From positions 1-53,276 of the forward strand of contig JAZLDV010000059.1 in NCBI GenBank assembly GCA_045614925.1: a stretch of DNA of 53,276 nt. Direction: 5' to 3'. The stretch comes from JAZLDV01 sp045614925 (GTDB taxonomy: Bacteria > Bacillota_I > Bacilli_A > Erysipelotrichales > Coprobacillaceae). Below the pieces are notes generated by a model. That model did not search any database and was not told the origin of the DNA. It worked only from the letters and a program-made list of their open reading frames with translations. This document shows, piece after piece, positions 25,840 through 33,094 of the stretch. How positions within the stretch are numbered: position 1 is the stretch's first letter; each line of letters opens with the position of its first letter. The translations under genes were made by a program, and so were the position numbers.

Positions 25840-26607
25840 TTACATATTTAATTCATATATAGATAATGCTTTTTGAATATGATAATCATAAATATGCTGA
25901 TCTTTAGATGTATCAATTGTTTCACATATTTCTAGTTCTAATAATATTTTTTTAGCAATTTCATAATGTTCTTCTAATTTAGAAACTGCTTCTCTTTTAT
26001 TTTTATTAATAATAATTTCTTGTCTGTATAAATGAATTTCATTTCTTGCTAATTGTAATTTATCTTTAAATTCTTTTAATGAAATCTGTTTATATTGTCT
26101 TAATTCATTAATAATCATATCCATTTCTTGCCATAACAGATCACTTGTTTTATTTAATCTATCTAATGTAGAATATGGGAATATTGTCATATTAACAATA
26201 AATGATATCGAAGCACCAATTAAAGTATCCATTGTTCTATAGAATCCATAATACATTGGTGTTTTATCAGTATGAACCATAATTGCGATCATTACAATAC
26301 CACCTATTGTAATAGCACCTTGTAATTTAAGATAATTACATATCTGAATAAGAATAATGACTCCTACCCCACATAAAAGTGCATTTCCTCTATCAATAAA
26401 TGATAATCCAATCCCAATACATGCACCTAAAAAAGTACCAAATACTCTATTTCTTCCCATTTTCAATGAATTTGTCATTGTTTTATCCATTGATATAATG
26501 GCTGTCATCCCCATAAAGAATGGATATTGAAAATTAAATATTTTTGCTAATATAACAGATAATGTTACAGCTATTGCAGTTTTTACTGTTCTTAATCCTA
26601 TTTTCAT
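25840..26607 (-). CDS. Aromatic acid exporter family (ArAE_1/FUSC-like) membrane protein
   Basis: The 255-residue protein begins MKIGLRTVKTAIAVTLS and has about four membrane helices in residues 1-140, with YPFFMGMTAIISMDKT and NRVFGTFLGACIGIG between them. This is the hallmark of the short Firmicute ArAE proteins (YgaE/YqjA-like). Residues 150-255 are charged and helical, probably a coiled-coil cytoplasmic domain. Members are annotated as exporters of aromatic acids, but few have been tested. ATG 26607 is the start, with GAGGTG 6 bases upstream; a TTG six codons earlier lacks a ribosome-binding site. Confidence 0.82.
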   Translation of the reverse strand: MKIGLRTVKTAIAVTLSVILAKIFNFQYPFFMGMTAIISMDKTMTNSLKMGRNRVFGTFLGACIGIGLSFIDRGNALLCGVGVIILIQICNYLKLQGAITIGGIVMIAIMVHTDKTPMYYGFYRTMDTLIGASISFIVNMTIFPYSTLDRLNKTSDLLWQEMDMIINELRQYKQISLKEFKDKLQLARNEIHLYRQEIIINKNKREAVSKLEEHYEIAKKILLELEICETIDTSKDQHIYDYHIQKALSIYELNM

Positions 26608-26652
26608 ACACTTCACCTCTAACAATAGCCATTATACTCTTTTTTTCAAAAA

Positions 26653-26817
26653 TTAAAATTGATTTTTTGACCAATTATTCACTAATTGATCAATATAATG
26701 AATACTCATATCTTCAAAACACTCTCCACTTATAACATCAACTAAAAAATAATGCTTATCATCTCTTTGAATCATTGTTAAACCATAATAATATAATCTA
26801 TTCATTAATATATCCAT
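26653..26817 (-). CDS. 54-residue protein of unknown function behind cysE
   Basis: An ATG at 26817 with AGGAGG 7 bases upstream opens a 54-codon frame ending at TAA (26653-26655). The product begins MDILMNRLYYYGLTMIQRDD and contains YFLVDVISGECFEDMS. It is acidic, Tyr-rich and has no membrane segment. It has ordinary codon use for this genome. The Shine-Dalgarno sequence lies within the 3' arm of a strong hairpin (26821-26857) that starts just after the cysE stop, so translation may be controlled. I do not recognise a family. Confidence 0.6.
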   Translation of the reverse strand: MDILMNRLYYYGLTMIQRDDKHYFLVDVISGECFEDMSIHYIDQLVNNWSKNQF

Positions 26818-26820
26818 ATA

Positions 26821-26857
26821 AAAACCTCCTATTTCAATATATGAAATAGAAGGTTTT
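26821..26857 (-). promoter_or_regulatory. Hairpin that ends cysE and sequesters the next ribosome-binding site
   Basis: AAAACCTTCTATTTCA and TGAAATAGGAGGTTTT form a 16-base-pair stem with one T-G pair and a five-base loop. The AGGAGG of the 54-residue gene is in the 3' arm. Only five T (four of them in the stem) follow, so it is a weak terminator at best. Confidence 0.65.
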
Positions 26858-26862
26858 GTATT

Positions 26863-27402
26863 CTATAAATCTTTTATAATCCTTTGTCCATTTTGTTTCA
26901 CAATTTTACCAGGTACACCTACAACTGTACAATTATCTGGAACATCTTTTAAAACAATACTCGAAGCCCCTACAATAGAATTGTTTCCAATTGTAATATC
27001 ACCAATAATTTTAGCCCCTGCACTTATCATAACATTATTTTTTAAAGTCGGATGTCTTTTCTTTGTATGATGACCAGTTCCTACTCCACCTAATGTTACG
27101 CCCTGATATAAAGTACAATCATCTCCAATGATTGTTGTTTCACCAATCACAACACCCATTCCATGATCGATGAATAATCTTTTGCCAATTGTTGCACCAG
27201 GATGTATTTCTATTCCTGTTAAAAATCTTGCAAACTGACTTAAGAACCTTGCTAAAATCAAAAAATGATGTGTCCACAAAAAATGATTTATTCTATAAAA
27301 AAACATAGCATGCACACCTGGATAATTTAATATAATATTAAATTTATTAATTGCTGCTGGATCTTCTTCTAAAATCTTATCTAAAATATTTTTTTCTTTC
27401 AT
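26863..27402 (-). CDS. cysE: Serine O-acetyltransferase
   Basis: CysE acetylates serine with acetyl-CoA to form O-acetylserine for cysteine synthesis. The 179-residue length fits the short Firmicute/EpsC-type form. The N-terminal helices carry FYRINHFLW. The left-handed beta-helix holds the diagnostic IHPGATIGKRLFIDHG, VVIGETTIIGDDCTLYQG and VTLGGVG, with catalytic His/Asp in IDHG. It ends ASSIVLKDVPDNCTVVGVPG. GGGAGGG precedes the ATG. It seems to form a transcription unit with the 54-residue gene downstream. No cysK is in the window. Confidence 0.93.
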   Translation of the reverse strand: MKEKNILDKILEEDPAAINKFNIILNYPGVHAMFFYRINHFLWTHHFLILARFLSQFARFLTGIEIHPGATIGKRLFIDHGMGVVIGETTIIGDDCTLYQGVTLGGVGTGHHTKKRHPTLKNNVMISAGAKIIGDITIGNNSIVGASSIVLKDVPDNCTVVGVPGKIVKQNGQRIIKDL

Positions 27403-27472
27403 TCAGGTCCCTCCCATTCGTTATTTAAACACATATATATCTTTTTATCAAAAGATATACTCTATAGTATTC

Positions 27473-27498
27473 AAAAAAAACATGGGTGAACCCATGTT
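27473..27498 (-). terminator. Intrinsic terminator after the GT2 gene
   Basis: ACATGGGT TC ACCCATGT followed by eight T on the minus strand, directly after the stop codon. Confidence 0.85.
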
Positions 27499-28513
27499 AG
27501 TTAAATGGAAATATTTTTTTTGTTACATTATAAATTGTAGTAATTGCTTTATTACCTAATGGAGAAGAAAATTTAGATATTTTACCTACCAATGATTTAT
27601 CCATTTCTTTAAATAAATCCATATCTTTTTCTCTAATATAATTCCATAATTCTTCTTTCATTAATAAATGTTCTTCAGTTCCTGATTTAGTTAATAAAAC
27701 GATTGAAACAGAAGTAATCATAGTTAAATATTTAATCATATAATTTCTTAATTTTCTGCTCTTTATAGACATTACATCAACTGAATCAATCATTAATTTA
27801 TTCACTCTTAATTGCTGATCTAATCTAGAAATCATAATTTTTTCATTAACAGACTGATCTTCTCTTCCAATATAATATCTATATAAATCTATATTCATAT
27901 AATACATTGTTTTAACATGAGGTAAAGGAATATATACAAATAAATTATCTACATAGAACGTATGTTTAGGTAACACTAAATGACAATCTCTTAACAATTG
28001 TGTTTTATAAATAACACTATGCATTAACAGATTTTGCTGTGGTTTAAAATATCCAACATTATGCCATCCAAAGATTTTATTTTCTGGTAAAGTATGTACA
28101 TAGTTAATAACAACCTGTTTATTCTCACTAGGCTTTTCATAAACATAATTTGCAATAAACATATCTACATCCTGATTTGTTTCATGCATATGTTTAATTG
28201 TATCTACCATTTTTACTAAAGCACTGCGTTCTAGCCAGTCATCACTATCTAATACCTTAAAATATAATCCTGAAGCATTTTTAAGACCAGTATTAACAGC
28301 TTCACCATGTCCGCCATTAACTTGTGATACATACTTGATTGTATCTGGATATTTTGAAGCATAGTCTTCACCTATGCGATCTGTTTCATCTTTTGAACCA
28401 TCGTTAACAATAATAATTTCAATTTCATCTTTTAAAATCAGACAAGATTCTATTGCATTATGCATATATTCTTGTGAATTATAACACGGAATAGCTACTG
28501 ATAAATATTTCAT
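27497..28513 (-). CDS. GT2 family glycosyltransferase (stand-alone)
   Basis: This 338-residue protein starts MKYLSVAIPCYNSQEYM and has IIIVNDGSKDETD and FKVLDSDDWLE, the nucleotide- and metal-binding elements of GT2 enzymes. It resembles the GT2 protein of the polysaccharide operon at 2717-3715 through the whole N-terminal half (VSQVNGGHGEAVNTGLKNAS here). It is far from that locus and monocistronic, so it may glycosylate a second wall polymer or a lipid. The ATG at 28513 has GGAG 8 bases upstream; a TTG 13 codons earlier was rejected. Confidence 0.85.
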   Translation of the reverse strand: MKYLSVAIPCYNSQEYMHNAIESCLILKDEIEIIIVNDGSKDETDRIGEDYASKYPDTIKYVSQVNGGHGEAVNTGLKNASGLYFKVLDSDDWLERSALVKMVDTIKHMHETNQDVDMFIANYVYEKPSENKQVVINYVHTLPENKIFGWHNVGYFKPQQNLLMHSVIYKTQLLRDCHLVLPKHTFYVDNLFVYIPLPHVKTMYYMNIDLYRYYIGREDQSVNEKIMISRLDQQLRVNKLMIDSVDVMSIKSRKLRNYMIKYLTMITSVSIVLLTKSGTEEHLLMKEELWNYIREKDMDLFKEMDKSLVGKISKFSSPLGNKAITTIYNVTKKIFPFN

Positions 28514-28584
28514 AAAATTCACTCCTTCAAGTTCCTTTTCATCATTATACAATTTTATAACATATTAAGGAATATATTTTCTCT

Positions 28585-28618
28585 TAAAAAAATAGTGAAG
28601 TAAAATCACTATTTTTTT
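28585..28618 (-). terminator. Intrinsic terminator at the end of the exonuclease-BRCT gene
   Basis: AAATAGTGA TTTTACT TCACTATTT and a T run on the minus strand; the stem includes the last codons and stop of the gene. Confidence 0.82.
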
Positions 28619-29514
28619 GCTTCTAACAATTCTAAAAATTCATTTTCATGAACAATTCGAATATCCTGCCCTGCTTTCATTAGCTTTAAAGCCTTTTGAA
28701 CTTTTTTATTTTCTTTTCCAAATCTTACTTTCTGATATCCTTTTTCACCAATCACAAGAAAATTAGTTTGTGTACTTACCTGATTGGCTGGTAAACCTGC
28801 AGCCTGCTTTGTTTTTTCTTCTAAAATTTCTTTTGGAATTGTCAGTTTTCCTGTAAAGCAGACAGATTGATGATATAAGAAAGAATCTTTTTTCTTACTC
28901 ATTTCTGATAAATGAGGTGCTATTTCTGCTGAAATAATATTTCTATAATAGTTTTCTCTCATTTCTCCAAATTCAAGATCAAACTTTTCATGAAGTTCTC
29001 TAATTCCTTCAACTTCTTCTTGTTTATACATTTCTGTTAAAATATGCGCACATGCTAAAGCATCTCCTAAAGCATGATGAGCTTCAAATACAAATCCTAT
29101 TTTAAGTGACAATTCTGCCACATTATATTTTTGTAAATTTGGATATACAAGATGTGCTAATACATTTGTACAAGACATCTGTAATTTAGGATAAGGAATT
29201 TTATTTTGTTTTAAGACTTCTCTTAAATACATCATATCTCCTTGAATATCGTGAGAAACTACGATACGATTTTCAAAGAAATGTTTAATATCCTGCCAAA
29301 CTGCTTTAAAAGGTCTTTCTTTAATTAAATGATTAGGTCTAATTTTATGAACCTTATAACGATAAGGATCAAAACTTAAATTTCTAGGTTTAATTAAAGA
29401 ATAATAAGAATCAGTCATCTTATTTCCTTCTAACTCAACTATCCCAATTGCACAGACACTTGTAGGATCTTGATTTAACACTTCTATATCGAAAATTGTA
29501 ATTTTTTCACTCAT
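28609..29514 (-). CDS. DEDDh exonuclease with C-terminal BRCT domain
   Basis: Residues 1-170 form a DnaQ-like 3'-5' exonuclease. Motif I is ITIFDIEVL (Asp and Glu), motif II VVSHDIQGDM, and motif III HHALGDALA with the DEDDh histidine. Residues 210-301 resemble a BRCT domain like that of NAD-dependent DNA ligase (SVCFTGKLTIPKEIL, TNFLVIGEKG). Proteins of this layout are found in Firmicutes as DNA polymerase III epsilon-like nucleases with an unclear role in repair. The ATG overlaps the rnhA stop (ATGA), so the two nucleases are translationally coupled. Confidence 0.88.
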   Translation of the reverse strand: MSEKITIFDIEVLNQDPTSVCAIGIVELEGNKMTDSYYSLIKPRNLSFDPYRYKVHKIRPNHLIKERPFKAVWQDIKHFFENRIVVSHDIQGDMMYLREVLKQNKIPYPKLQMSCTNVLAHLVYPNLQKYNVAELSLKIGFVFEAHHALGDALACAHILTEMYKQEEVEGIRELHEKFDLEFGEMRENYYRNIISAEIAPHLSEMSKKKDSFLYHQSVCFTGKLTIPKEILEEKTKQAAGLPANQVSTQTNFLVIGEKGYQKVRFGKENKKVQKALKLMKAGQDIRIVHENEFLELLEAKK

Positions 29515-30101
29515 TCAATTCCTACCGCCTTCTTTGCTAATAAATCTGCCATTTCATTAAATGTATCACCACTATGTGCCAATACTTTAACAAATTCTAT
29601 ATTAATACTCTTACGACTTTCTTCAATAAACTTTACATAAGCCTGAGTTCCACTTTTATTTGCTTTCCATACCTTATTCGCCCATTTTTCAATACCTTCA
29701 TAATCATAATAAATACAGATTAACGGATACTGATGTTCAATTGCATAACGAATAGCCATAGTACTTCCTGCAATCTCTCCAGCAACATTTCTCATACTTA
29801 CATAATCTTCATGGTCACCTTTTCCATAGTACTTACCAACAACTTTGTTTCCATCAATAAGTACACATCCATAACCATATTCTTTTGTCTTTATATTGTA
29901 ACTACCATCTACATAAGCAACTAAGCCATGTAAATCATAGTTCATTTCTTTTTTACCGCTAATAAAATCATTAGCTTCTTGCTCTGTAGAAAAACTTTTA
30001 TAAATGGCACCTTTATAGCCTTTTACCTGTTCTTCACATTCACTCCACGAAGAAAAAACACCAGTCTTTCTGCCAGCCTTAACAGCATAATATTTGCCCA
30101 T
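29511..30101 (-). CDS. rnhA: Ribonuclease H with N-terminal viroplasmin domain
   Basis: RNase HI degrades RNA in RNA-DNA hybrids. Residues 1-48 form a caulimovirus viroplasmin/HBD-type hybrid-binding domain (YYAVKAGRKTGVFSSWSECE). Residues 58-196 form the RNase H fold with catalytic Asp65 (AYVDGSY), Glu109 (NVAGEIAGS), Asp133 (YYDYEGI) and Asp186 (EMADLLAKKA). The 196-residue length suits this two-domain class. GGAG lies 7 bases before the ATG. It shares a transcript with the exonuclease-BRCT gene. Confidence 0.93.
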   Translation of the reverse strand: MGKYYAVKAGRKTGVFSSWSECEEQVKGYKGAIYKSFSTEQEANDFISGKKEMNYDLHGLVAYVDGSYNIKTKEYGYGCVLIDGNKVVGKYYGKGDHEDYVSMRNVAGEIAGSTMAIRYAIEHQYPLICIYYDYEGIEKWANKVWKANKSGTQAYVKFIEESRKSINIEFVKVLAHSGDTFNEMADLLAKKAVGIE

Positions 30102-30247
30102 AATATCACTCCACGCCCCATTATAATGGTAAAATATGAATTTTGCTAGTAAAATTCATATTTTTTTCATATTTATGAAGTATTTTATTTTTATCTACAT
30201 ATTTTATTACAATTACTGTAAAATATAAGTGTAAGGGATGTGTTTTT

Positions 30248-31138
30248 ATGAAATGTTTGTTTATAATTAATCCCAGTTCTGGGACAAAAGTTATACAAAA
30301 AAATTTAAATGTAATTATAGGTGATTTAGTATTAAAACAGATTGTTAATCACATAGATACTTTCTATACAGAGAAAAAAAATGATGCTTATTATCATTGT
30401 TTATCATTAAACAATGATGATTATGATTTTATTGTATCAGTTGGCGGAGATGGAACAGTCAATGAAGTCATTAGTGGACTCGTTGAAAAAGGATTAAAAA
30501 TTCCTCTAGCTATATTACCAGGAGGAACTGTTAATGATTTTTCTAATCATCTTCAGCTTCCTACATCTACAAATGCTTTTTGTGATATGATTGAAAATAT
30601 GAAAACAATACCTGTTGATATTGGGAAAGTCAATGATGGGTATTTTGTTAATGTAATTGCAGGAGGTATGTTTAGTGATATTGCATTCCACGTTTCAAAA
30701 GAAGATAAGGAAAAATATGGTCCACTAGCATACTACATGAGTGGTATTAGACAGTTGCCTATTCAGCTTAATACAAACATTCACTTGAAAGTAACTGCTG
30801 ATGGTGAAACTTTTGAAGAAGATGCACGATTATTTATGGTGACAAATACTTCACAGGTAGGAGGTTTTAAAGGGATTACGCCTAAAGCTAATATCAGAGA
30901 TGGTCAAATGGATTTATTAATTATTAAAACTTGTAACACAGCAGAGATGTTATCAATTATAAAAGATTATACATTTAATACTTTAAATACTTGTAATTTT
31001 GTACGCTATGTTCAAGCAAAAGAGATGACAATTGAATGTGATAAAAGTATTATTTATGATGTAGATGGAGAAATTGGAGAACAGTTTCCTATTCGTCTTT
31101 CAATGAAAAAAGAAGCAGTTAATATTATTATTCCATAA
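30248..31138 (+). CDS. Diacylglycerol kinase family lipid kinase
   Basis: The 296-residue protein belongs to the DagK/YegS/sphingosine-kinase-like family of ATP-dependent lipid kinases. It starts MKCLFIINPSSG, has the nucleotide motif VSVGGDGTVNEV (Gly66-Gly-Asp-Gly-Thr70), then LAILPGGTVNDFSNHL and VNVIAGGMFSD. The late acidic motif is VDGEIGE. In Gram-positives DgkB recycles diacylglycerol released by lipoteichoic acid synthesis. That role would fit here but is inference. The preceding 146-base gap contains AT-rich DNA with no clear promoter. Confidence 0.9.
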   Translation: MKCLFIINPSSGTKVIQKNLNVIIGDLVLKQIVNHIDTFYTEKKNDAYYHCLSLNNDDYDFIVSVGGDGTVNEVISGLVEKGLKIPLAILPGGTVNDFSNHLQLPTSTNAFCDMIENMKTIPVDIGKVNDGYFVNVIAGGMFSDIAFHVSKEDKEKYGPLAYYMSGIRQLPIQLNTNIHLKVTADGETFEEDARLFMVTNTSQVGGFKGITPKANIRDGQMDLLIIKTCNTAEMLSIIKDYTFNTLNTCNFVRYVQAKEMTIECDKSIIYDVDGEIGEQFPIRLSMKKEAVNIIIP

Positions 31139-31162
31139 TAAAAAGAGGATTATCTCCTCTTT
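31139..31162. terminator. Bidirectional intrinsic terminator
   Basis: AAAAGAGGA TTATC TCCTCTTTTTT works in both directions, between the lipid kinase gene and the convergent PspC gene. Confidence 0.82.
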
Positions 31163-31163
31163 T

Positions 31164-31343
31164 TTATCTTTGTGGAATAATAATAGCTCCTGCTATATAC
31201 ATAAGTACACCAACACCTGAAGCCAGCGATAAAAATACTGTTGCTAAACGTACTAATGTAGGATCCACTTCAAAATATTCTGCCACACCTGCACAAACAC
31301 CTGCAAGTTTGACATCTGTCGATGATCTATATAATCTTTTCAT
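31164..31343 (-). CDS. PspC domain protein
   Basis: This 59-residue protein consists of a PspC domain: MKRLYRSSTDVKLAGVCAGV, AEYFEVDPTLVRL, then one membrane helix ending in IIPQR. Such stand-alone PspC proteins are common in Firmicutes and are linked to envelope stress in other bacteria. ATG 31343 has AAGGAGG 6 bases upstream; a TTG 11 codons earlier was rejected. Confidence 0.9.
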   Translation of the reverse strand: MKRLYRSSTDVKLAGVCAGVAEYFEVDPTLVRLATVFLSLASGVGVLMYIAGAIIIPQR

Positions 31344-31362
31344 AGTTATCCTCCTTAACAAA

Positions 31363-31390
31363 AAAAGAAAGAGCAAGTCTTTCTCTTTAA
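31363..31390 (-). terminator. Intrinsic terminator after the EIIB gene
   Basis: AGAAAGA CTTGC TCTTTCT followed by a T run on the minus strand, between the EIIB and PspC genes. The short stem makes it a modest terminator. Confidence 0.6.
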
Positions 31391-31391
31391 A

Positions 31392-31691
31392 TTATTTTGT
31401 GTATGCTTCGTAAGCAATATCAAAGATTTTTTGTGCATTGAATGTTCTGAAATCTTCTTCATCAATTAAAATAACTTTTTTGTTTGGATCTAATGCTTGA
31501 ATTTTTTCATAAGCAGATCTTAATTGTGGTTCAACTAAAACAACATCAGCTAATTCAATTGAGTATTCTACTGCAACTTGAGATGCAGACCAAACTGTTG
31601 CGTCTACTCTTCTTCTAGAAGCAGCGTCTTTTAAACGTGATGAGAATAAAGTAGAAGTTACACCAGCTACACAACATAATAAAATTTTCAT
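31392..31691 (-). CDS. Stand-alone PTS EIIB protein of the lactose/cellobiose type
   Basis: This 99-residue protein starts MKILLCCVAGVTSTLFSSRL. The family active site is C-A/x-A-G-M-S-T-S near residue 7, so Cys7 (CVAGVTST) is the likely phosphorylated residue. Later parts (ELADVVLVEPQLRSAYEKI, KKVILIDEEDFRTFN) match EIIB of Lac/Cel transporters. No EIIA or EIIC gene is nearby, so it is an orphan: it may serve a transporter encoded elsewhere or be regulatory. AAGGAGG lies 7 bases before the ATG. It follows pflA on the same strand but is separated by 76 bases. Confidence 0.78.
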   Translation of the reverse strand: MKILLCCVAGVTSTLFSSRLKDAASRRRVDATVWSASQVAVEYSIELADVVLVEPQLRSAYEKIQALDPNKKVILIDEEDFRTFNAQKIFDIAYEAYTK

Positions 31692-31767
31692 ATTTAAGTC
31701 CTCCTTAATTCTTGTTATTATTTTAACATATCATATATAATAATACACGATTTTTTTTCAAAAATCA

Positions 31768-32511
31768 CTACTTTCTTAAAGCATCCTTCATTCCTTTTAA
31801 AATAACTTTTCTTGCTTCAACTGCAGCTTCTTTTTCTAAAGATTCTAAGCCTTTTAAAGGATATTCCATACCTAAACTTTCGTATTTAGCAACACCCATA
31901 GTATGATATGGAAGAACATCTAATGCTTTAATATTTTTTAACTCAGCAATAAATTGTCCTAAACGATATAAGTATTCATCTTTTAACGTAATTCCAGGAA
32001 CGACTACGTGTCTAATCCAAATATCAATATTTTTACTATCTACATATTTAGCAAATTTTAAAATATTTGTATTTTCCTGTTTTGTTAGTTTCACATGTTC
32101 CTCAGGATCAATATGTTTAATATCTAACATAATCAAACTTGTAACTTCTAACAATTTATCTAACTTCTTTAAATAATCAGGATTTTCATTAAATGTAATA
32201 CCAGATGTATCTAAAGTTGTATGAATTCCTAATTCTTTACATTTTGTAAATAATTCAGTTAAAAAATCAATTTGTAATAGTGGTTCACCACCTGTACAAG
32301 TTATTCCACCACTCTTATAAAAATGTCTCTTTTTATCATATTCTTCAAGAATTTCTTCAACACTCATCATCTCACCAGTATTTGGCTGCCAAGTATCTGG
32401 ATTATGACAATATAAGCAACGCATTGGACATCCTTGTAAGAATACAACTAATCTTATTCCTGGACCGTCAACAGTTCCACAGCTTTCTAAAGAATGTACA
32501 TAACCTTTCAT
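31768..32511 (-). CDS. pflA: Pyruvate formate-lyase activating enzyme
   Basis: PflA is a radical SAM enzyme that abstracts hydrogen from the glycyl residue of pyruvate formate-lyase. The 247-residue protein has TVDGPGIRLVVFLQGCPMRC and LYCHNPDTW, giving Cys28-x3-Cys32-x2-Cys35 for the 4Fe-4S cluster, and GGEPLLQ for SAM binding. Length is standard. It lies 105 bases after the glycyl-radical domain gene, beyond a terminator-like hairpin. It may have its own promoter with an extended -10, TGCTAGAAT, just upstream. Its target here is probably the separate 80-residue protein. Confidence 0.95.
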   Translation of the reverse strand: MKGYVHSLESCGTVDGPGIRLVVFLQGCPMRCLYCHNPDTWQPNTGEMMSVEEILEEYDKKRHFYKSGGITCTGGEPLLQIDFLTELFTKCKELGIHTTLDTSGITFNENPDYLKKLDKLLEVTSLIMLDIKHIDPEEHVKLTKQENTNILKFAKYVDSKNIDIWIRHVVVPGITLKDEYLYRLGQFIAELKNIKALDVLPYHTMGVAKYESLGMEYPLKGLESLEKEAAVEARKVILKGMKDALRK

Positions 32512-32583
32512 AAAATCACCATCTTTCTATAATATTCTAGCATATTTTTTCAAAAATATCATAGAATATGAAATATATTATCA

Positions 32584-32607
32584 AAAAGGCACTCCAATGG
32601 AGTGCCC
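32584..32607 (-). terminator. Intrinsic terminator between the pfl genes and pflA
   Basis: GGCACTCC and GGAGTGCC form a GC-rich stem with a tiny loop, followed by TTTTTG on the minus strand. Partial read-through into pflA is possible. Confidence 0.75.
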
Positions 32608-32616
32608 TTATCATTA

Positions 32617-32859
32617 TTACATTTCTCCGTGGAATGTACGTGAAATTACGTCATCTTGTTGTTCTTTTGTTAATTTAACAAAGTTAACAGCATATCCTGA
32701 TACACGGATAGTTAATTGTGGATATTTTTCTGGATGTTTTTGAGCATCTAATAAAGTTTCTTTATTTAATACGTTAACGTTTAAGTGATGTCCACCTTGT
32801 TCAACGTATGCATCTAACATACCAGCTAAGTTATCGATTTGTTGTTGATTTGTTGCCAT
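32617..32859 (-). CDS. Free-standing glycyl-radical domain of pyruvate formate-lyase
   Basis: This 80-residue protein matches the last 70 or so residues of ordinary PflB: LAGMLDAYV, HHLNVNVLNKETLLDA, HPEKYPQLTIRVSGYAVNF and the C-terminal DVISRTFHGEM. Gly55 in RVSGYAV is the expected radical site. It resembles YfiD/GrcA, the spare domain that repairs damaged PFL. In this genome, however, the main PFL gene lacks this domain, so the small protein seems to be an obligatory second subunit. AGGAGG sits 8 bases before its ATG. It lies 15 bases after the 71-residue gene in the same operon. Confidence 0.92.
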   Translation of the reverse strand: MATNQQQIDNLAGMLDAYVEQGGHHLNVNVLNKETLLDAQKHPEKYPQLTIRVSGYAVNFVKLTKEQQDDVISRTFHGEM

Positions 32860-32874
32860 TGTATAAGCCTCCTA

Positions 32875-33090
32875 TTAATATTCATCATCTAAGTCATCAA
32901 TTCTTAAATTAGGAATTTTGCAGGCAGTATCTCCATGTTCGCAATCCATTCCTGTTTCAACTGTGACTTGATCCATTTCAATATGAGCATTTTCATCTCT
33001 ATTAACTTGAACGTTAATACGATTTGTCCCTTCACTCATACGCCCATCAAGCATTTTAATTAAATCATCAATTTCTTTTTGAGTAGGCAT
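32875..33090 (-). CDS. 71-residue protein related to the N-terminal half of the glycyl-radical domain
   Basis: The product starts MPTQKEIDDLIKMLDGRM and continues TNRINVQVN. This resembles the start of the neighbouring glycyl-radical protein (QIDNLAGMLDAYV...HLNVNVL). After that it diverges into an acidic tail with two cysteines (MDCEHGDTACKIPN) and ends DDLDDEY. No RVSGYAV motif is present, so it cannot carry the radical. ATG 33090 is the likely start, with AAAGGTG 9 bases upstream in the end of the PFL gene; a GTG at 33102 would overlap that gene. A structural, regulatory or PflA-docking subunit is possible; the function is unknown. Confidence 0.72.
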   Translation of the reverse strand: MPTQKEIDDLIKMLDGRMSEGTNRINVQVNRDENAHIEMDQVTVETGMDCEHGDTACKIPNLRIDDLDDEY

Positions 33091-33094
33091 AATA

